Source: Gracilimonas sp040877545 (GTDB lineage Bacteria; Bacteroidota; Rhodothermia; Balneolales; Balneolaceae). Taken from it: DNA of 64,000 nucleotides. Positions 45,181 to 54,974 of this stretch are shown here, piece after piece (positions within the stretch are counted from its first letter, which is position 1; each line of letters opens with the position of its first letter). The notes under the pieces are model-generated. The model saw only the letters and a list, made by a program, of their open reading frames with translations. It was not told where the DNA came from and did no database searches. The stretch is from the NCBI GenBank assembly GCA_040877545.1, contig JBBDNN010000077.1:8168-72167 (forward strand), in the 5' to 3' direction. The translations under genes and the position numbers were made by a program.

Positions 45181-46395
45181 TTACAAGCCATCCAGTAATT
45201 CTTTTGCCTGTTCGATATTTAGTGCATTTAAATTGCCAAATACCTGCTCCATGATTGCCTCCTTCTCCGCATTCCCTGCAAATTCTTTCCTTTTGAGGTA
45301 ATATTGATGTATTAGTTCAAGCTCCGGCCGGCCATATTCTACACCGGTGAAATTTTGGATGATCTCAAGAAATAAAAATTCATCTTCTACCGTAGGCTCA
45401 ATTACTGTTCCTTCCCCAAAGTCATTCCAGGTTACCAGTTGCAGGTATTGCAACTCATGCTGGCGGGCTTTTTCTAAAGTATTTGTTAAGGTTTCCCCAT
45501 TACGGGAATAGACACGGCCGTAGCTGTCCCCCTCTCCTCCCTCTTCATAATAATCGTGAAAACGCGGGTAGGCCGAGCCGATAAGTACGTCAAGATATGC
45601 TTGCCGGTTATAAAAATTATCAAGTTCGCTGAGGGAAGAATTGAAATCTACCCAGGAAAATTCACCATCGCTGTGGTTCCCAACTCTACCCGAATGACTC
45701 CAGAGCGGTAAAAAAACGGGTTCTTCGTTCATTCCTTCAAAAATTTGATTCCATTGATTTTCCTGCCGGAAGTAGCGCGGGCCAAATGTCATCAAAAGGG
45801 GCTGATCATTGATTCGCAGGTATTCATCTGCTATAAAATATTCTGATTCCATATAGGCAATATCTTCGCGGGCAGCTTCGATCGCGGTTTTGCCAGTCTG
45901 AGATTCCACACTTTCGGCTGTATATTCCTCATAAACGATGGCGTACTTAAGTCCAACATCATCTACCCGGTCGATAAAGGCATTAGAATTCATCAGGTTC
46001 GGCCGGTAATCGTGTACATTATGTGTTCCATACCAGTCGATCAACACAGCATCCACACCGGCATATTTCATCAGTAACAGGTGATAATCTATTACATCCT
46101 GATCACGGGAATCGTAAGGACCAATCAGCGGATAATAATGAGCCGCTATATCCCTTTTTCCATTTTCATCAATATTATCCGGGTTACTATTATCCATCCT
46201 CCAATGACTTCCCCAATAACCCGAGCCTTCTTTGCTTTGAAACCATGGCATATAATGCATATACAGCTGCATAGAGTTTGTTTTTATTACCGGTTTTGGA
46301 TCCAAATCATCTTCATCCGTTGAATCCACGGTATTACAGGCAATAAACAATCCTATGAATAAAATTAATATCAATGTTCCGAAACCACTTTTCAT
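45181..46395 (-). CDS. GH71/GH99-like glycosidase lipoprotein
   Basis: The 404-residue product has a lipobox ending LFIAC (Cys20) and a TIM-barrel-like enzyme domain of the type annotated as GH71- or GH99-like: YMHYMPWFQSKEGSGYWGSH, IAAHYYPLIGPYDSRDQDVIDYH, VDAVLIDWYGTHNVHDYRPN and TWNDFGEGTVIEPT. Acidic residues in the last two blocks (D of IDWYG, E of FGEGT) are candidate catalytic residues. GH71 enzymes act on alpha-1,3-glucan and GH99 on alpha-mannosides; which applies cannot be settled from motifs. With GH97 and SusE/F-like neighbours, an alpha-glucan target is the better guess. The gene follows SusD by 45 bases. Confidence 0.72.
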   Translation of the reverse strand: MKSGFGTLILILFIGLFIACNTVDSTDEDDLDPKPVIKTNSMQLYMHYMPWFQSKEGSGYWGSHWRMDNSNPDNIDENGKRDIAAHYYPLIGPYDSRDQDVIDYHLLLMKYAGVDAVLIDWYGTHNVHDYRPNLMNSNAFIDRVDDVGLKYAIVYEEYTAESVESQTGKTAIEAAREDIAYMESEYFIADEYLRINDQPLLMTFGPRYFRQENQWNQIFEGMNEEPVFLPLWSHSGRVGNHSDGEFSWVDFNSSLSELDNFYNRQAYLDVLIGSAYPRFHDYYEEGGEGDSYGRVYSRNGETLTNTLEKARQHELQYLQLVTWNDFGEGTVIEPTVEDEFLFLEIIQNFTGVEYGRPELELIHQYYLKRKEFAGNAEKEAIMEQVFGNLNALNIEQAKELLDGL

Positions 46396-46440
46396 GTTTT
46401 CCTTTTCTTGCGCTTCATATTCTTACCTGTCTTATCACTA

Positions 46441-47994
46441 TTATTCATAACCGGTACTTGGCACCATATTTACATTATTATCAACTTCCTGCAACGGAAT
46501 TGGGTAGTAATAATCTTTATCCTCGAAGATAATTACCCCTTGCGTTACCCTGTACTCATTATATTTCAGGATCTCTTCCTCAACAATTCCCCACCGTACA
46601 ATATCAAACCACCGGTGCCCTTCGGCAAAAAGCTCTTTAAAACGTTCTTCCCGAATAGTGTCTCTGAGAGCCGTTCCGGTTAGATTTTCATAGTCGAAGT
46701 CAGCCTGCGGGGATTCGGGATTAAACCCATAAGCTCTTCGCCTGACTTTATTTACATATTCCAAAGCGTCATTAACCTGGCCGACATTATTTTTTGCCTC
46801 GGCTTGCATCAGATAGATATCCGCCAGCCGCATAATGATGAAATTTATTCCGCTGTTCCGGTTTGTTGAATACACCGAGTAGTCTACCGGCACATACTTT
46901 CTGAAGCTATGGCCTGTGTAGTTGAATTCACTTTTTCCAGCGGGAGCCATATCTCCTTCGGCAGTTGCTGCGGAATCATCGGAAGCAATTGTTGCAATTT
47001 TTAAACGCGGGTCGTCACCGAACCGAAAAATATTTACCCCGTGCGGAGTTACATTACTCCAGCCCCGGCCTGGAGGGGCCAAAGAGAGTCCAATTCCTGA
47101 ACCCAAGCCATTCTCCCAGATATTTTGCTGCATATCAATATGATACCCAAGCTCGAAAATGGATTCTTCACTGAATTCATTTTTACCCTGAAAGAGATCA
47201 TCGTAGCGATCAAAGGGCACCAGATCATAATTTGGGTTTTGCAGGACCTCATCAAAGTATTTGATGGCTTCAATATCTTTTCCCATGTACAAATAAACCT
47301 GTCCCAGAAATGCTTTTGCTGCATATTTATTTGCCCGGGCTATATTATTTGCATCCCACGAATCCAATAAATGATCTTCAGCAAATTCAAAGTCTTTGAT
47401 AATTTGGGTATATACCTCACCCACTGTTGATCTTGGTTGCATCATGTCTTCCCTTATACTGGGAACTTTAAGGATCAGCGGTACGGCCAGCCTTGTATGA
47501 TCACGGGCATAGGAATCTTCTCCCCATAATCTTACCAGGTTAAAATAAGCCAGTCCCCTGAGAAAATGAGCCTGACCGAGAATTACATCTAGCTGGTCCT
47601 CATCCGCGGCAGTGGGATTATGTTCTTCTATAAAAAGAGGAGCATTTTCTATCACATCATTTACTCTTGCCACTACCCTGTACCATCCTCTCCAGGCTAC
47701 ATAGACATTACCGTCGGCTGAATTCAGCTCATTCCGGCTTTGTGCATTCCAATAATCCGACTCAGATGGAAGAGCAAGCAATGTTTCCACATAGAAATTC
47801 TGCCCGTATAGATCCAGGCTTTTTAAAGCAGAATAAGCGGCATTAAGACCCATATCAAAATCTTCGATATTAGAAAAGAAATTTGCAGAACTGAGCTCAT
47901 TCTCATTCGTAACATTCAAAAAATTTTCCTCTGAACAGCTTGTAAAACTCGCTATTGTTAAGGTCAGTAGCAGTAGATGCTTTATTTTTCTCAT
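46441..47994 (-). CDS. SusD/RagB-family nutrient-binding outer-membrane lipoprotein
   Basis: The 517-residue product has a lipobox ending FTSC (Cys20), the SusD start FLNVTNENELSSANFFSNIEDF, TPR-like helices (GQAHFLRGLAYFNLVRLWGE) and the C-terminal signatures RLADIYLMQAEAKNNVGQ and EERFKELFAEGHRWFDIVRWG. It caps the SusC channel and binds incoming glycan. The start is 14 bases after the SusC stop, the usual arrangement. Confidence 0.96.
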   Translation of the reverse strand: MRKIKHLLLLTLTIASFTSCSEENFLNVTNENELSSANFFSNIEDFDMGLNAAYSALKSLDLYGQNFYVETLLALPSESDYWNAQSRNELNSADGNVYVAWRGWYRVVARVNDVIENAPLFIEEHNPTAADEDQLDVILGQAHFLRGLAYFNLVRLWGEDSYARDHTRLAVPLILKVPSIREDMMQPRSTVGEVYTQIIKDFEFAEDHLLDSWDANNIARANKYAAKAFLGQVYLYMGKDIEAIKYFDEVLQNPNYDLVPFDRYDDLFQGKNEFSEESIFELGYHIDMQQNIWENGLGSGIGLSLAPPGRGWSNVTPHGVNIFRFGDDPRLKIATIASDDSAATAEGDMAPAGKSEFNYTGHSFRKYVPVDYSVYSTNRNSGINFIIMRLADIYLMQAEAKNNVGQVNDALEYVNKVRRRAYGFNPESPQADFDYENLTGTALRDTIREERFKELFAEGHRWFDIVRWGIVEEEILKYNEYRVTQGVIIFEDKDYYYPIPLQEVDNNVNMVPSTGYE

Positions 47995-48008
47995 TTTACT
48001 TTTGCCCT

Positions 48009-51000
48009 TTAAAATTGTACTTCGGTTCCTATGGTAATAGTTCGCACCTGCGGATATAAACCGTAATCTATCCCCCGGCTTATATTTGAGCCTCCGATTT
48101 CAGGATCGAGCCCCGAATACCGGGTAAAAGTCAGGACGTTATTCGCGTTGGCAAAAATTCTTACAGAGCCGAGTCCCACCATTTCCAGATATCGTGCTGG
48201 TACATTGATGCCGATCTGGATATTTCTAAGTTTCAGGTAGGAACCATCTTCTACAAAATAGTCTGATGGCTTGCTGAAGTTGCCGTTAGGATCATTGGCA
48301 ATATTGCGCGGATGGTCGGTATGATTCTCAGCCGTCCATGCCTCAGAAATCAATGGTGTAGTATTATTGTCCCCAAAAAAGTTGCGTGTATAAGCTTTAT
48401 CGGCATTAAAAATATCTACTCCGTATACGCCCTGAAATTGCAGGGAAATGTCGATTAAATTATTATAGTTGGCATTGATGTTCATGGCGTAAGTCACCTT
48501 TGGCCAGGGATTGCCAATAAAAGTTCGGTCATGTTCGGCAGTTACCTGTCCATCAGTTTCGCCACCGGGACCGTTAAGATCATAATACATAAAGTCTCCC
48601 GCAGCAGTACCTGCTTCCTGATAGGTTCCATCGGGAGCCCATGAATTCACAGCAAAAACATCATCTGAAGAATTCAGTATTTGCCGTACCTGGAAGCCAT
48701 AAAAACTTGAAATAGGCATTCCAGGCTGGGTCCTGGTCATACCACCTATTTGTCCACCACCCTGCCCTCCAATAATGTATTGGCCGTGGGCCAGAGAACC
48801 CATTCTGTTTTTCAGGAATGATGTATTTCCGCTGATATCAAAGGCAAATTTTCTGAAATTTGTTTTGTACCCAACCTGTATATCCACCCCGGTATTGCGC
48901 AAGGTTCCGATATTAAGTTCCGGATTCACCGCATCAAAATTATGGGTGGATATGCCTACCGATGCCGGAATCGGAACCCCATAAAGCAGGTCTTTTGTAT
49001 CCTTTATATAATAATCAACGCCAACTGTGAGTCTATTGCTAAAAGCACCTAATTCGATCCCTATATTGTGCATATAAACTTCTTCCCACTTCACTTCTTC
49101 GTTAGGAAATTTGCTTACATAAAATCCACCAACTCTATTTTGCCCGTTTTCATCGAAAGCATAGCTTGTAAATTGTGATGTATAGGTTCTCAAGTATATA
49201 TAGTCTCCGATATTATCGGAACCAAGCCTGCCCGTGCTTCCTTTTAACCTCAGCGTAGTCAGATAAGGGATCTTTGGGAAAAAACTTTCATTATATACAT
49301 TCCATCCCGCTGAAAATGAGGGGAATATCCCCCAGATGTTTGCAGGACCAAATTTAGGTGCGGAAGCATCCCGGCGAATATTGGTTTCAAGTAAATATCT
49401 TTCATCGTAGTTATAACTGAATCTCCCGAATTGGGATAACGTCCGGCTCTGATATACATTAAATCTTTCAGTAGTGTTAAAACTTCCCGTAGCCAAATTC
49501 ATGCTCCAGGCTACATCCAGAGGAAAATCCGTACCGCTTACATTAAATTGCTGTAGATCATATTGGGTGGCCTCATAACCTCCCAATAAATGGATATTAT
49601 GATTACCGAACGAATGCGAAAAAGTAGCAGTAATACTACCTGATAAACTCTGATGCTCGGCATTATTATACGTTAGAGAGTTTATTGTATTGGAAAAAGC
49701 CCCGTAATCGAAAGATTCGTCAAATCTTTCTCCTGTAAAGGTTAATGTGTTATACCCGATGGTGCCTTTTACAGATAACCCTTTCAAAGGCGATAATTCT
49801 GCAAAAAGATTACCATCCATCCTTTTGTTATTTCGATTTTCATGCTGCTGAAGATGACTTGCCACAGGATTCGGCCCCTGAAAATAAACAGGCCCTCTTC
49901 CCCAACCACCGTAGGGATTACTTTCGTCGCGGATGGGCATAATAGGAATTGACCGGAATGGTATTGCGCCGGTTGTGTTTTCATTAAAGTTATTTATAGG
50001 ATTTTCATCCACCTTTGAAAGCAAAATACTTGTACCAACTTTTAACCAATCGGCAAGCTTTATATCTGCATTAATTCTACCATTTAACCTGTTAAAAGTA
50101 TTATCAATCAATATGCCGGTCTCATCATCATATCCTAAAGACATATAATAATTGAATATATCGTCCCCTCTTGAGATAGATAAATTATTAGAGGAAATCA
50201 CTCCGCTGCCCGAATAATAGGCATCAATCCAGTCGGTATCATGCTCCCAGTTGTCCCAGGCCGGTTCAGGATTTTGGCCTGCATTTAACCGGGATTCCCG
50301 TTTATAATACACGAAATCTTCACTGTTTAGGAGTTCAGGCAAACTAACAGGGCTTCGTTGTCCTATAGAACTACTTAATTTTACAACCGTTTCTCCTTCT
50401 CCTCTTTTGGTAGTCACCAGAATAACACCATGAGCTGCCCTGGCGCCATAAATGGAGGAAGAAGCGGCATCTTTTAATACTTCCACAGATTCAATATCAT
50501 TGATATTCAGGTGATTACCTGTTTCCATCCGGATGCCGTCAACAATCCAGAGTGGCTCCGTATTGGAGATGGAGCCAACACCACGAATATGGATGGTTGG
50601 AGCCGCCCCGGGAGCGCCTCCGTTTTGAGTAACAGTTACACCGGCAGCCATTCCTTGTAAGGCCTCATCCAGGCGCAGTTGTGGTTTATTATTAAGGTCT
50701 TTCATATCAACTGAGGAAATGGTCCCGGTAACATTCGACCGTTTCTGTTCGCCATAACCCACCACAACCATTTCTTCAAGACTGTAAGTATCTTGCTCCA
50801 GTACAATATCAATAACCTCCCTGCCGTCGATGCTAATTTCCTGTGTTAAAAAACCGATATAAGAAATAACCAGGATATTCTCCGAATCAGGTACTTCAAG
50901 GCTGTAGTTTCCATCCCTGTCGGTAGTGGTTCCCCGTGAAGTTCCCTTGACCATAATGCTCACTCCAACCAAGGGCTCGCCTTCAACATCAGTAATCTGC

Positions 51001-51440
51001 CCCCTGACATCCTGGAGTATAGTTTCTTCAGAAGTTAAAATAAGATGGCCGGTGGTTGAAATACTATATTTCATACCAACTTCCTTCAGTACGACTGCCA
51101 AAACATCCGCTCTTTTTTCATTTTCAAAGCTGATGGAAATATTTTCCTTCTCAGGTTTCAAACTTCCTGTATAAAACAGTTTCAGTTTACTGCCGGAGAT
51201 GATTTGCTTAATGGCTTTTTCGAACGAGACATTTTCAAGTTCAATATTTATCGGCTCCATCATAGTTTTCAGGTAGATATTACTGGAATCAACAACGATA
51301 CCTTCCTCAACCTGAGCATATTTTTCCAAATCCACTGAACTGATTACAGTCTGGGCATGTATGCTATTTGATATACCAAACAAGCAGAGCAGCAAAAGTA
51401 CCGGCAGTTTAACGTTGTATAGTAAACGGTGCATCATCAA
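48009..51440 (-). CDS. SusC/RagA-family TonB-linked receptor with N-terminal STN domain
   Basis: The 1143-residue product has a signal peptide ending SIHAQ, an STN signalling domain (about 65-135: NVSFEKAIKQIISGSKLKLF...), a carboxypeptidase-like domain (VRGQITDVEGEPLVGVSIMV), the SusC plug (MVVVGYGEQKRSNVTGTISS, IRGVGSISNTEPLWIVDGIR) and a large barrel ending RTITIGTEVQF. The STN domain and the FecR/sigma pair just upstream form the known FecA-type trans-envelope signalling layout: ligand binding outside signals through FecR to release the sigma factor. Three in-frame ATGs at the start (51440, 51437, 51434) are equivalent. Confidence 0.96.
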   Translation of the reverse strand: MMMHRLLYNVKLPVLLLLCLFGISNSIHAQTVISSVDLEKYAQVEEGIVVDSSNIYLKTMMEPINIELENVSFEKAIKQIISGSKLKLFYTGSLKPEKENISISFENEKRADVLAVVLKEVGMKYSISTTGHLILTSEETILQDVRGQITDVEGEPLVGVSIMVKGTSRGTTTDRDGNYSLEVPDSENILVISYIGFLTQEISIDGREVIDIVLEQDTYSLEEMVVVGYGEQKRSNVTGTISSVDMKDLNNKPQLRLDEALQGMAAGVTVTQNGGAPGAAPTIHIRGVGSISNTEPLWIVDGIRMETGNHLNINDIESVEVLKDAASSSIYGARAAHGVILVTTKRGEGETVVKLSSSIGQRSPVSLPELLNSEDFVYYKRESRLNAGQNPEPAWDNWEHDTDWIDAYYSGSGVISSNNLSISRGDDIFNYYMSLGYDDETGILIDNTFNRLNGRINADIKLADWLKVGTSILLSKVDENPINNFNENTTGAIPFRSIPIMPIRDESNPYGGWGRGPVYFQGPNPVASHLQQHENRNNKRMDGNLFAELSPLKGLSVKGTIGYNTLTFTGERFDESFDYGAFSNTINSLTYNNAEHQSLSGSITATFSHSFGNHNIHLLGGYEATQYDLQQFNVSGTDFPLDVAWSMNLATGSFNTTERFNVYQSRTLSQFGRFSYNYDERYLLETNIRRDASAPKFGPANIWGIFPSFSAGWNVYNESFFPKIPYLTTLRLKGSTGRLGSDNIGDYIYLRTYTSQFTSYAFDENGQNRVGGFYVSKFPNEEVKWEEVYMHNIGIELGAFSNRLTVGVDYYIKDTKDLLYGVPIPASVGISTHNFDAVNPELNIGTLRNTGVDIQVGYKTNFRKFAFDISGNTSFLKNRMGSLAHGQYIIGGQGGGQIGGMTRTQPGMPISSFYGFQVRQILNSSDDVFAVNSWAPDGTYQEAGTAAGDFMYYDLNGPGGETDGQVTAEHDRTFIGNPWPKVTYAMNINANYNNLIDISLQFQGVYGVDIFNADKAYTRNFFGDNNTTPLISEAWTAENHTDHPRNIANDPNGNFSKPSDYFVEDGSYLKLRNIQIGINVPARYLEMVGLGSVRIFANANNVLTFTRYSGLDPEIGGSNISRGIDYGLYPQVRTITIGTEVQF

Positions 51441-51449
51441 AAATTTCTA

Positions 51450-52475
51450 TTATTTTTTATTATCAGGTTTAAAAAAAGTGACAATATTACCGGATTTCTT
51501 ATAATCGATTCCCATTGAGAGAGCCAGTATTTCAAGCATTTCATCTAAAGACTCTTCACTGAATTCACCGGTTAGCGTTGTTGAAAGTATAGAAAGGTCC
51601 TTCACCTCAAAATCAACATCATACCTTCGTTCAAGATTGCGGATTACATCCTGCAGGGGTGTCTCATCAAAAATAAGCAAGCCTTCCATCCATAAAATAA
51701 AATTTTCATCATGCATTTGTTGAGGGGAAGACGGAGCCTGACCCCTTTTCACGTAACTTTTTTGTCCTTTATGAAGAATCACTTTTTCAGCTTCTGATCC
51801 TGAATTCACAGATACATTTCCATTTTTGACCGCAACTTCAATCGAATCTTCCTCCGGCCATGCCATTACATTAAAACCGGTCCCTAACACCTGAACACTT
51901 ACCTCCCCGGCATGAACTATAAATTTCCGGTTCCGATTTTTGGCTACCTGAAAATAGGCTTCCCCTTCCAGAAACACTTCAACCAAACGGCTGTCGAACT
52001 GCTCCGGATATCTAAGGCTGCTTACCGCATTAAGGCTAACTTCCGTTCCGTCACTAAATTGCAATGTTTTTGTCTGCCCAATATCAGTACTAACTTCCCG
52101 CATGTTTGATGCCAGGGAAGTATCTGCTGTCTTATTAAATGTATCAAACAGAAAAAAGGATACTGCTACAGTTATGAGTATAGCGGCTGCAACACGTAAG
52201 TACATACTGTAGTCTTTGGTTCTTCCTGCAAATATCGATCGGTGCCGAGTCATTCTTTTTTCAGGTTTTACTCCCGCACTTCGGCTTACCTCCAACCAGG
52301 CATTAGCCGAATCAACCTTTGCAGGGGGCACCTCCCAGATTTTTTTTATTTCCTTGAAATATTCAAAATTTCGGGGATCGGCTTTAAGCCAGTCATCCAC
52401 CTTTTTACGCTCCGGCAGGCTGCATTCCTCCGATAGATATTTATGGATTAAATGTAGATCAATTTTTTTGTTCAT
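51450..52475 (-). CDS. FecR-family anti-sigma factor
   Basis: The 341-residue product has a cytoplasmic anti-sigma N-terminus (LIHKYLSEECSLPERKKVDDWL), one transmembrane helix (about 93-112, LRVAAAILITVAVSFFLFDT), a periplasmic FecR domain (STDIGQTKTLQFSDGTEVSL, EGEAYFQVAKNRNRKFIVHA) and a C-terminal STN-interacting domain (LLIFDETPLQDVIRNLERRY). The frame is open back to 52571, but ATG 52475 matches the family start and has GAAAGAC before it. The SusC gene begins nine bases downstream. It should hold the sigma factor at 52612 inactive until SusC signals. Confidence 0.94.
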   Translation of the reverse strand: MNKKIDLHLIHKYLSEECSLPERKKVDDWLKADPRNFEYFKEIKKIWEVPPAKVDSANAWLEVSRSAGVKPEKRMTRHRSIFAGRTKDYSMYLRVAAAILITVAVSFFLFDTFNKTADTSLASNMREVSTDIGQTKTLQFSDGTEVSLNAVSSLRYPEQFDSRLVEVFLEGEAYFQVAKNRNRKFIVHAGEVSVQVLGTGFNVMAWPEEDSIEVAVKNGNVSVNSGSEAEKVILHKGQKSYVKRGQAPSSPQQMHDENFILWMEGLLIFDETPLQDVIRNLERRYDVDFEVKDLSILSTTLTGEFSEESLDEMLEILALSMGIDYKKSGNIVTFFKPDNKK

Positions 52476-52611
52476 GTCTTTCTTTTGCATTGGAGAAATC
52501 ACCCTTCTACCTTTAACACGACCGAAAGAACATTTACCCTGAAAAAATTTAATACTTATTTGGAGGTTCAATAAAGATTCTGCTTAAACGGGGAACAAAG
52601 AAATTTGAACT

Positions 52612-53148
52612 CTACGATAAATGAGAGGTAAACTGTTGACGCAATAATTCAAGAGCCTTAGACATGCGAGATTCCACAGTTTTAGGTGAAACGCCGAGTC
52701 TTTCAGCTATTTCCCGGTACTTTAATCCTTCCTGACGATGAAGTTTATAAACCCGGCGGCTTTTTTGGGGAAGCCTCTCTATGGCTTTTTGCACTGCCAT
52801 AATAAAATCTCTCTCTTCCAGTATTTCTTCCGGAGATTTTGAATAATCTAAACAATAACCGGCAACTTCATCCGCATACCGCTGTTCAACCTTTTGATGC
52901 TTTATATAATCCAATGCTTTGTTTTTTACAGATTTATATAGATAAGATCTAATCGATCCTGCTGGTAACCAATCCGCCTTGATTTCCCAAATTCTGACGA
53001 ATACATCCTGTACCAAACTTTCTGACTTATCCAGAGATTTCAGATATTGATTTGCAAAACGACACAGCGGATCATAATAAGACAAAAACATTGCTTCAAA
53101 TGCTTTCACATCCCCATTCCGGATTCTCTTTATCCAGTCCTGCTCCAT
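52612..53148 (-). CDS. ECF-type RNA polymerase sigma-70 factor
   Basis: A 178-residue two-domain sigma factor: region 2 (FEAMFLSYYDPLCRFANQYL...ESLVQDVFVRIWEIK, about 14-58) and region 4 (AIERLPQKSRRVYKLHRQEGLKYREIAERLGVSPKTVESRM, about 121-162). The pattern is that of Bacteroidota sigma factors paired with FecR and SusC. It leads the operon; the anti-sigma gene starts about 136 bases downstream (40 if the longer frame is used). Likely activates transcription of the SusC-to-40.5-kb operon, possibly including itself. Confidence 0.95.
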   Translation of the reverse strand: MEQDWIKRIRNGDVKAFEAMFLSYYDPLCRFANQYLKSLDKSESLVQDVFVRIWEIKADWLPAGSIRSYLYKSVKNKALDYIKHQKVEQRYADEVAGYCLDYSKSPEEILEERDFIMAVQKAIERLPQKSRRVYKLHRQEGLKYREIAERLGVSPKTVESRMSKALELLRQQFTSHLS

Positions 53149-53473
53149 GTTTTTAAAAGTCTCCGAGGTTAATCGTTGTTAAATTAAGCCAACATGATTT
53201 CTTTTAAGGTAAGGGATTTGTTCCATATCACATGATTATTTTGGACCAGGTGGTAAGAAAGTGGATCAATGAAAAATTAGATAAGATAGATTTGGATTAG
53301 CAAAAGATGAGATAAGCAAAAATAAAAACCGCTTCATAACCGATAAAGTGGTTGGAAGAGGAAGTACCGGAACTGCATTTATTTTTTAAAAATTGTTTAA
53401 CAGAAATAATCAAATACCGGAGTTTCCCCGAGGGGATGGCTTCGCCAGAACCCCGTTCAACAAAAAATATAGA
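53149..53473. other. Gene-free region between the sigma factor gene and the tmRNA terminator
   Basis: About 325 bases with no convincing gene. A 66-codon open frame on the minus strand (53297-53497) runs into the terminator and lacks protein-like features. The part nearest 53148 presumably holds the sigma-factor promoter, but I could not place it. Confidence 0.5.
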
Positions 53474-53510
53474 TATAAAAAAAGCCGGTTTAACCAAATA
53501 AACCGGCTTT
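53474..53510 (-). terminator. Intrinsic terminator of the tmRNA gene
   Basis: AAAGCCGGTTTA (53481-53492) pairs with TAAACCGGCTTT (53499-53510), a perfect 12-bp stem with a six-base loop. On the minus strand a run of T follows. It lies nine bases after the tmRNA 3' end. Confidence 0.88.
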
Positions 53511-53518
53511 AAATTAAG

Positions 53519-53883
53519 TGGAGGTGCGGGGAGTTGAACCCCGGTCCGAGAAGGTAAACCTGCAAATATCTACATGTTTAGTTGTTGATTTGAGTTTCGC
53601 CTGAAGCCTAGCCCAACAACTAAGCGACTTCAAACTATTCTGTTTTAGTTTCACAACAAGGCGACAGAAAACACCTTGAAGTTATCCTATCTTGTATGAC
53701 GTTCAGTCTGGTAATGACAGGCACTTAACCAGAGGAACGGCGAAGCAGTTTATGCTGCTAAGCGGTATGAGTAATTATTGTCAATTACTTTTGTTCCGTA
53801 ATGGATATTATTACGAGATCCATTGGACATTCTCGACATGCAACTTGCGATACTACTCAACCCGTCGAATCCGAAACACCCCC
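53519..53883 (-). ncRNA. ssrA: Transfer-messenger RNA (tmRNA)
   Basis: Rescues stalled ribosomes and tags the unfinished protein for proteolysis. The minus strand starts GGGGGTGTTTCGGATTCGACG, the standard tmRNA 5' end, and finishes with the T-arm (GGGGTTCAACTCCCC) and GCACCTCCA, where CCA is encoded. The 5' GGGGGUG pairs with the 3' CACCUCC as the acceptor stem. Total length is 365 bases. The tag frame ends at TAA (53750-53752) and reads ...D-N-N-Y-S-Y-R-L-A-A; upstream codons are GTA ATT, so the full tag may be VIDNNYSYRLAA or slightly shorter. The resume codon cannot be fixed by eye. Confidence 0.96.
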
Positions 53884-53994
53884 ATTTCAAAGAACTGCTT
53901 TTAATATACGAATAATTTGAACCATTATCTGGATTTGGATCACTTCCAAATCTCCCCTATTCTTGACCTATAACTATCTAAAATCTGTTTTAGT

Positions 53995-54861
53995 ATGAAA
54001 TTTGGAAGCGTAGAACACCCTGAAACTGTTGACTTTATTTTACCTCCTGATCATCCCGATACTCTTAAGGTGCTGAATAAGAGCACGGGCAATCTTTTAG
54101 CCATTTATGTAGGCTGTGCCAAATGGAATAAAAAGGATCTCAAGGGTTTTTATCCCCGGGGAACCAAAGACGAACTGGAATATTACTCCCGTCAGTTCAA
54201 CTCCATTGAACTGAATGCTACTCATTACAGAATGTATGGGCCTGACCAAATGGCCGCCTGGCGGGATAAGACCCCGCCCCATTTCAAATTTTTTCCTAAA
54301 GTGGTGAACAAAATCAGTCACTTTAATAGATTGAATAGTGTAGAAGCGCTCACGGAGGAATATTGCAACAGTATCAGAGCTTTTGAAGAAAAGCTGGGAA
54401 TGGTATTTCTGCAGCTCCGGGAAGATTTCAAACCTAAAGATATTGACCGGATTCAGCGGTTCGTGGGAATCTGGCCGGATGAAATTCCCCTTGCCATAGA
54501 ACTTCGCCATACAGACTGGTTTAATGATGAAGCCGTCGCCAACCGGCTTTATCAGCTATTTGAGGAAAATCAGGTGACAAATATCATCACTGATACTGCC
54601 GGCCGCCGGGATTTACTTCACATGCGCCTGACATCTCCTGTTGCTTTTATCCGGTATGTGGGTGCTAATCAAGAGAGCGACTATACGCGCCTGGATGACT
54701 GGGTAGAAAGGCTGAAGTTTTGGAAAGACCAAGGGATGGAAAAGTTGTATTTCTTTGTTCATCAAAATATTGAAAAGGAATCGCCGCTGCTTTCGGCTTA
54801 TTTTATAGAAAAAATCAATCAGGAATTTGGTACCGACTTGGATATACCAAATCTTAAATGA
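53995..54861 (+). CDS. DUF72-family protein (YecE-like)
   Basis: A 288-residue TIM-barrel-like cytoplasmic protein of the DUF72 family: IYVGCAKWNKKDLKGFYPRG at the front, EYYSRQFNSIELNATHYRMY, FKFFPKVVNKISHFNRL, LGMVFLQLREDFKP and IPLAIELRHTDWF. YFFVHQNIEKESPLLSAYF closes the barrel. The family is widespread; its biochemical role is not established, so no reaction is proposed. It lies 111 bases from the tmRNA 5' end, on the opposite strand, and is not obviously linked to the polysaccharide loci. Confidence 0.92.
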   Translation: MKFGSVEHPETVDFILPPDHPDTLKVLNKSTGNLLAIYVGCAKWNKKDLKGFYPRGTKDELEYYSRQFNSIELNATHYRMYGPDQMAAWRDKTPPHFKFFPKVVNKISHFNRLNSVEALTEEYCNSIRAFEEKLGMVFLQLREDFKPKDIDRIQRFVGIWPDEIPLAIELRHTDWFNDEAVANRLYQLFEENQVTNIITDTAGRRDLLHMRLTSPVAFIRYVGANQESDYTRLDDWVERLKFWKDQGMEKLYFFVHQNIEKESPLLSAYFIEKINQEFGTDLDIPNLK

Positions 54862-54974
54862 ACAAGATGAATGCCAGGTAGCACTTCTCAATTTCTTCAT
54901 AGAAAAAATTTAGGTTACCTTAAACTGTAGAACAACCTTTGTTGACCACTAAAGTTTTATACTACTCCCAAAAT

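Noticed and set aside
53297..53497. 66-codon minus-strand open frame
   Set aside because: It runs into the tmRNA terminator and has no recognisable start context or domain.
53519..53610. tRNA-like T-arm considered as a separate tRNA gene
   Set aside because: It forms the 3' end of the tmRNA; no anticodon arm or D-arm of a tRNA adjoins it.
53692..53904. 70-codon plus-strand open frame
   Set aside because: It is antisense to the tmRNA and shows no protein features.
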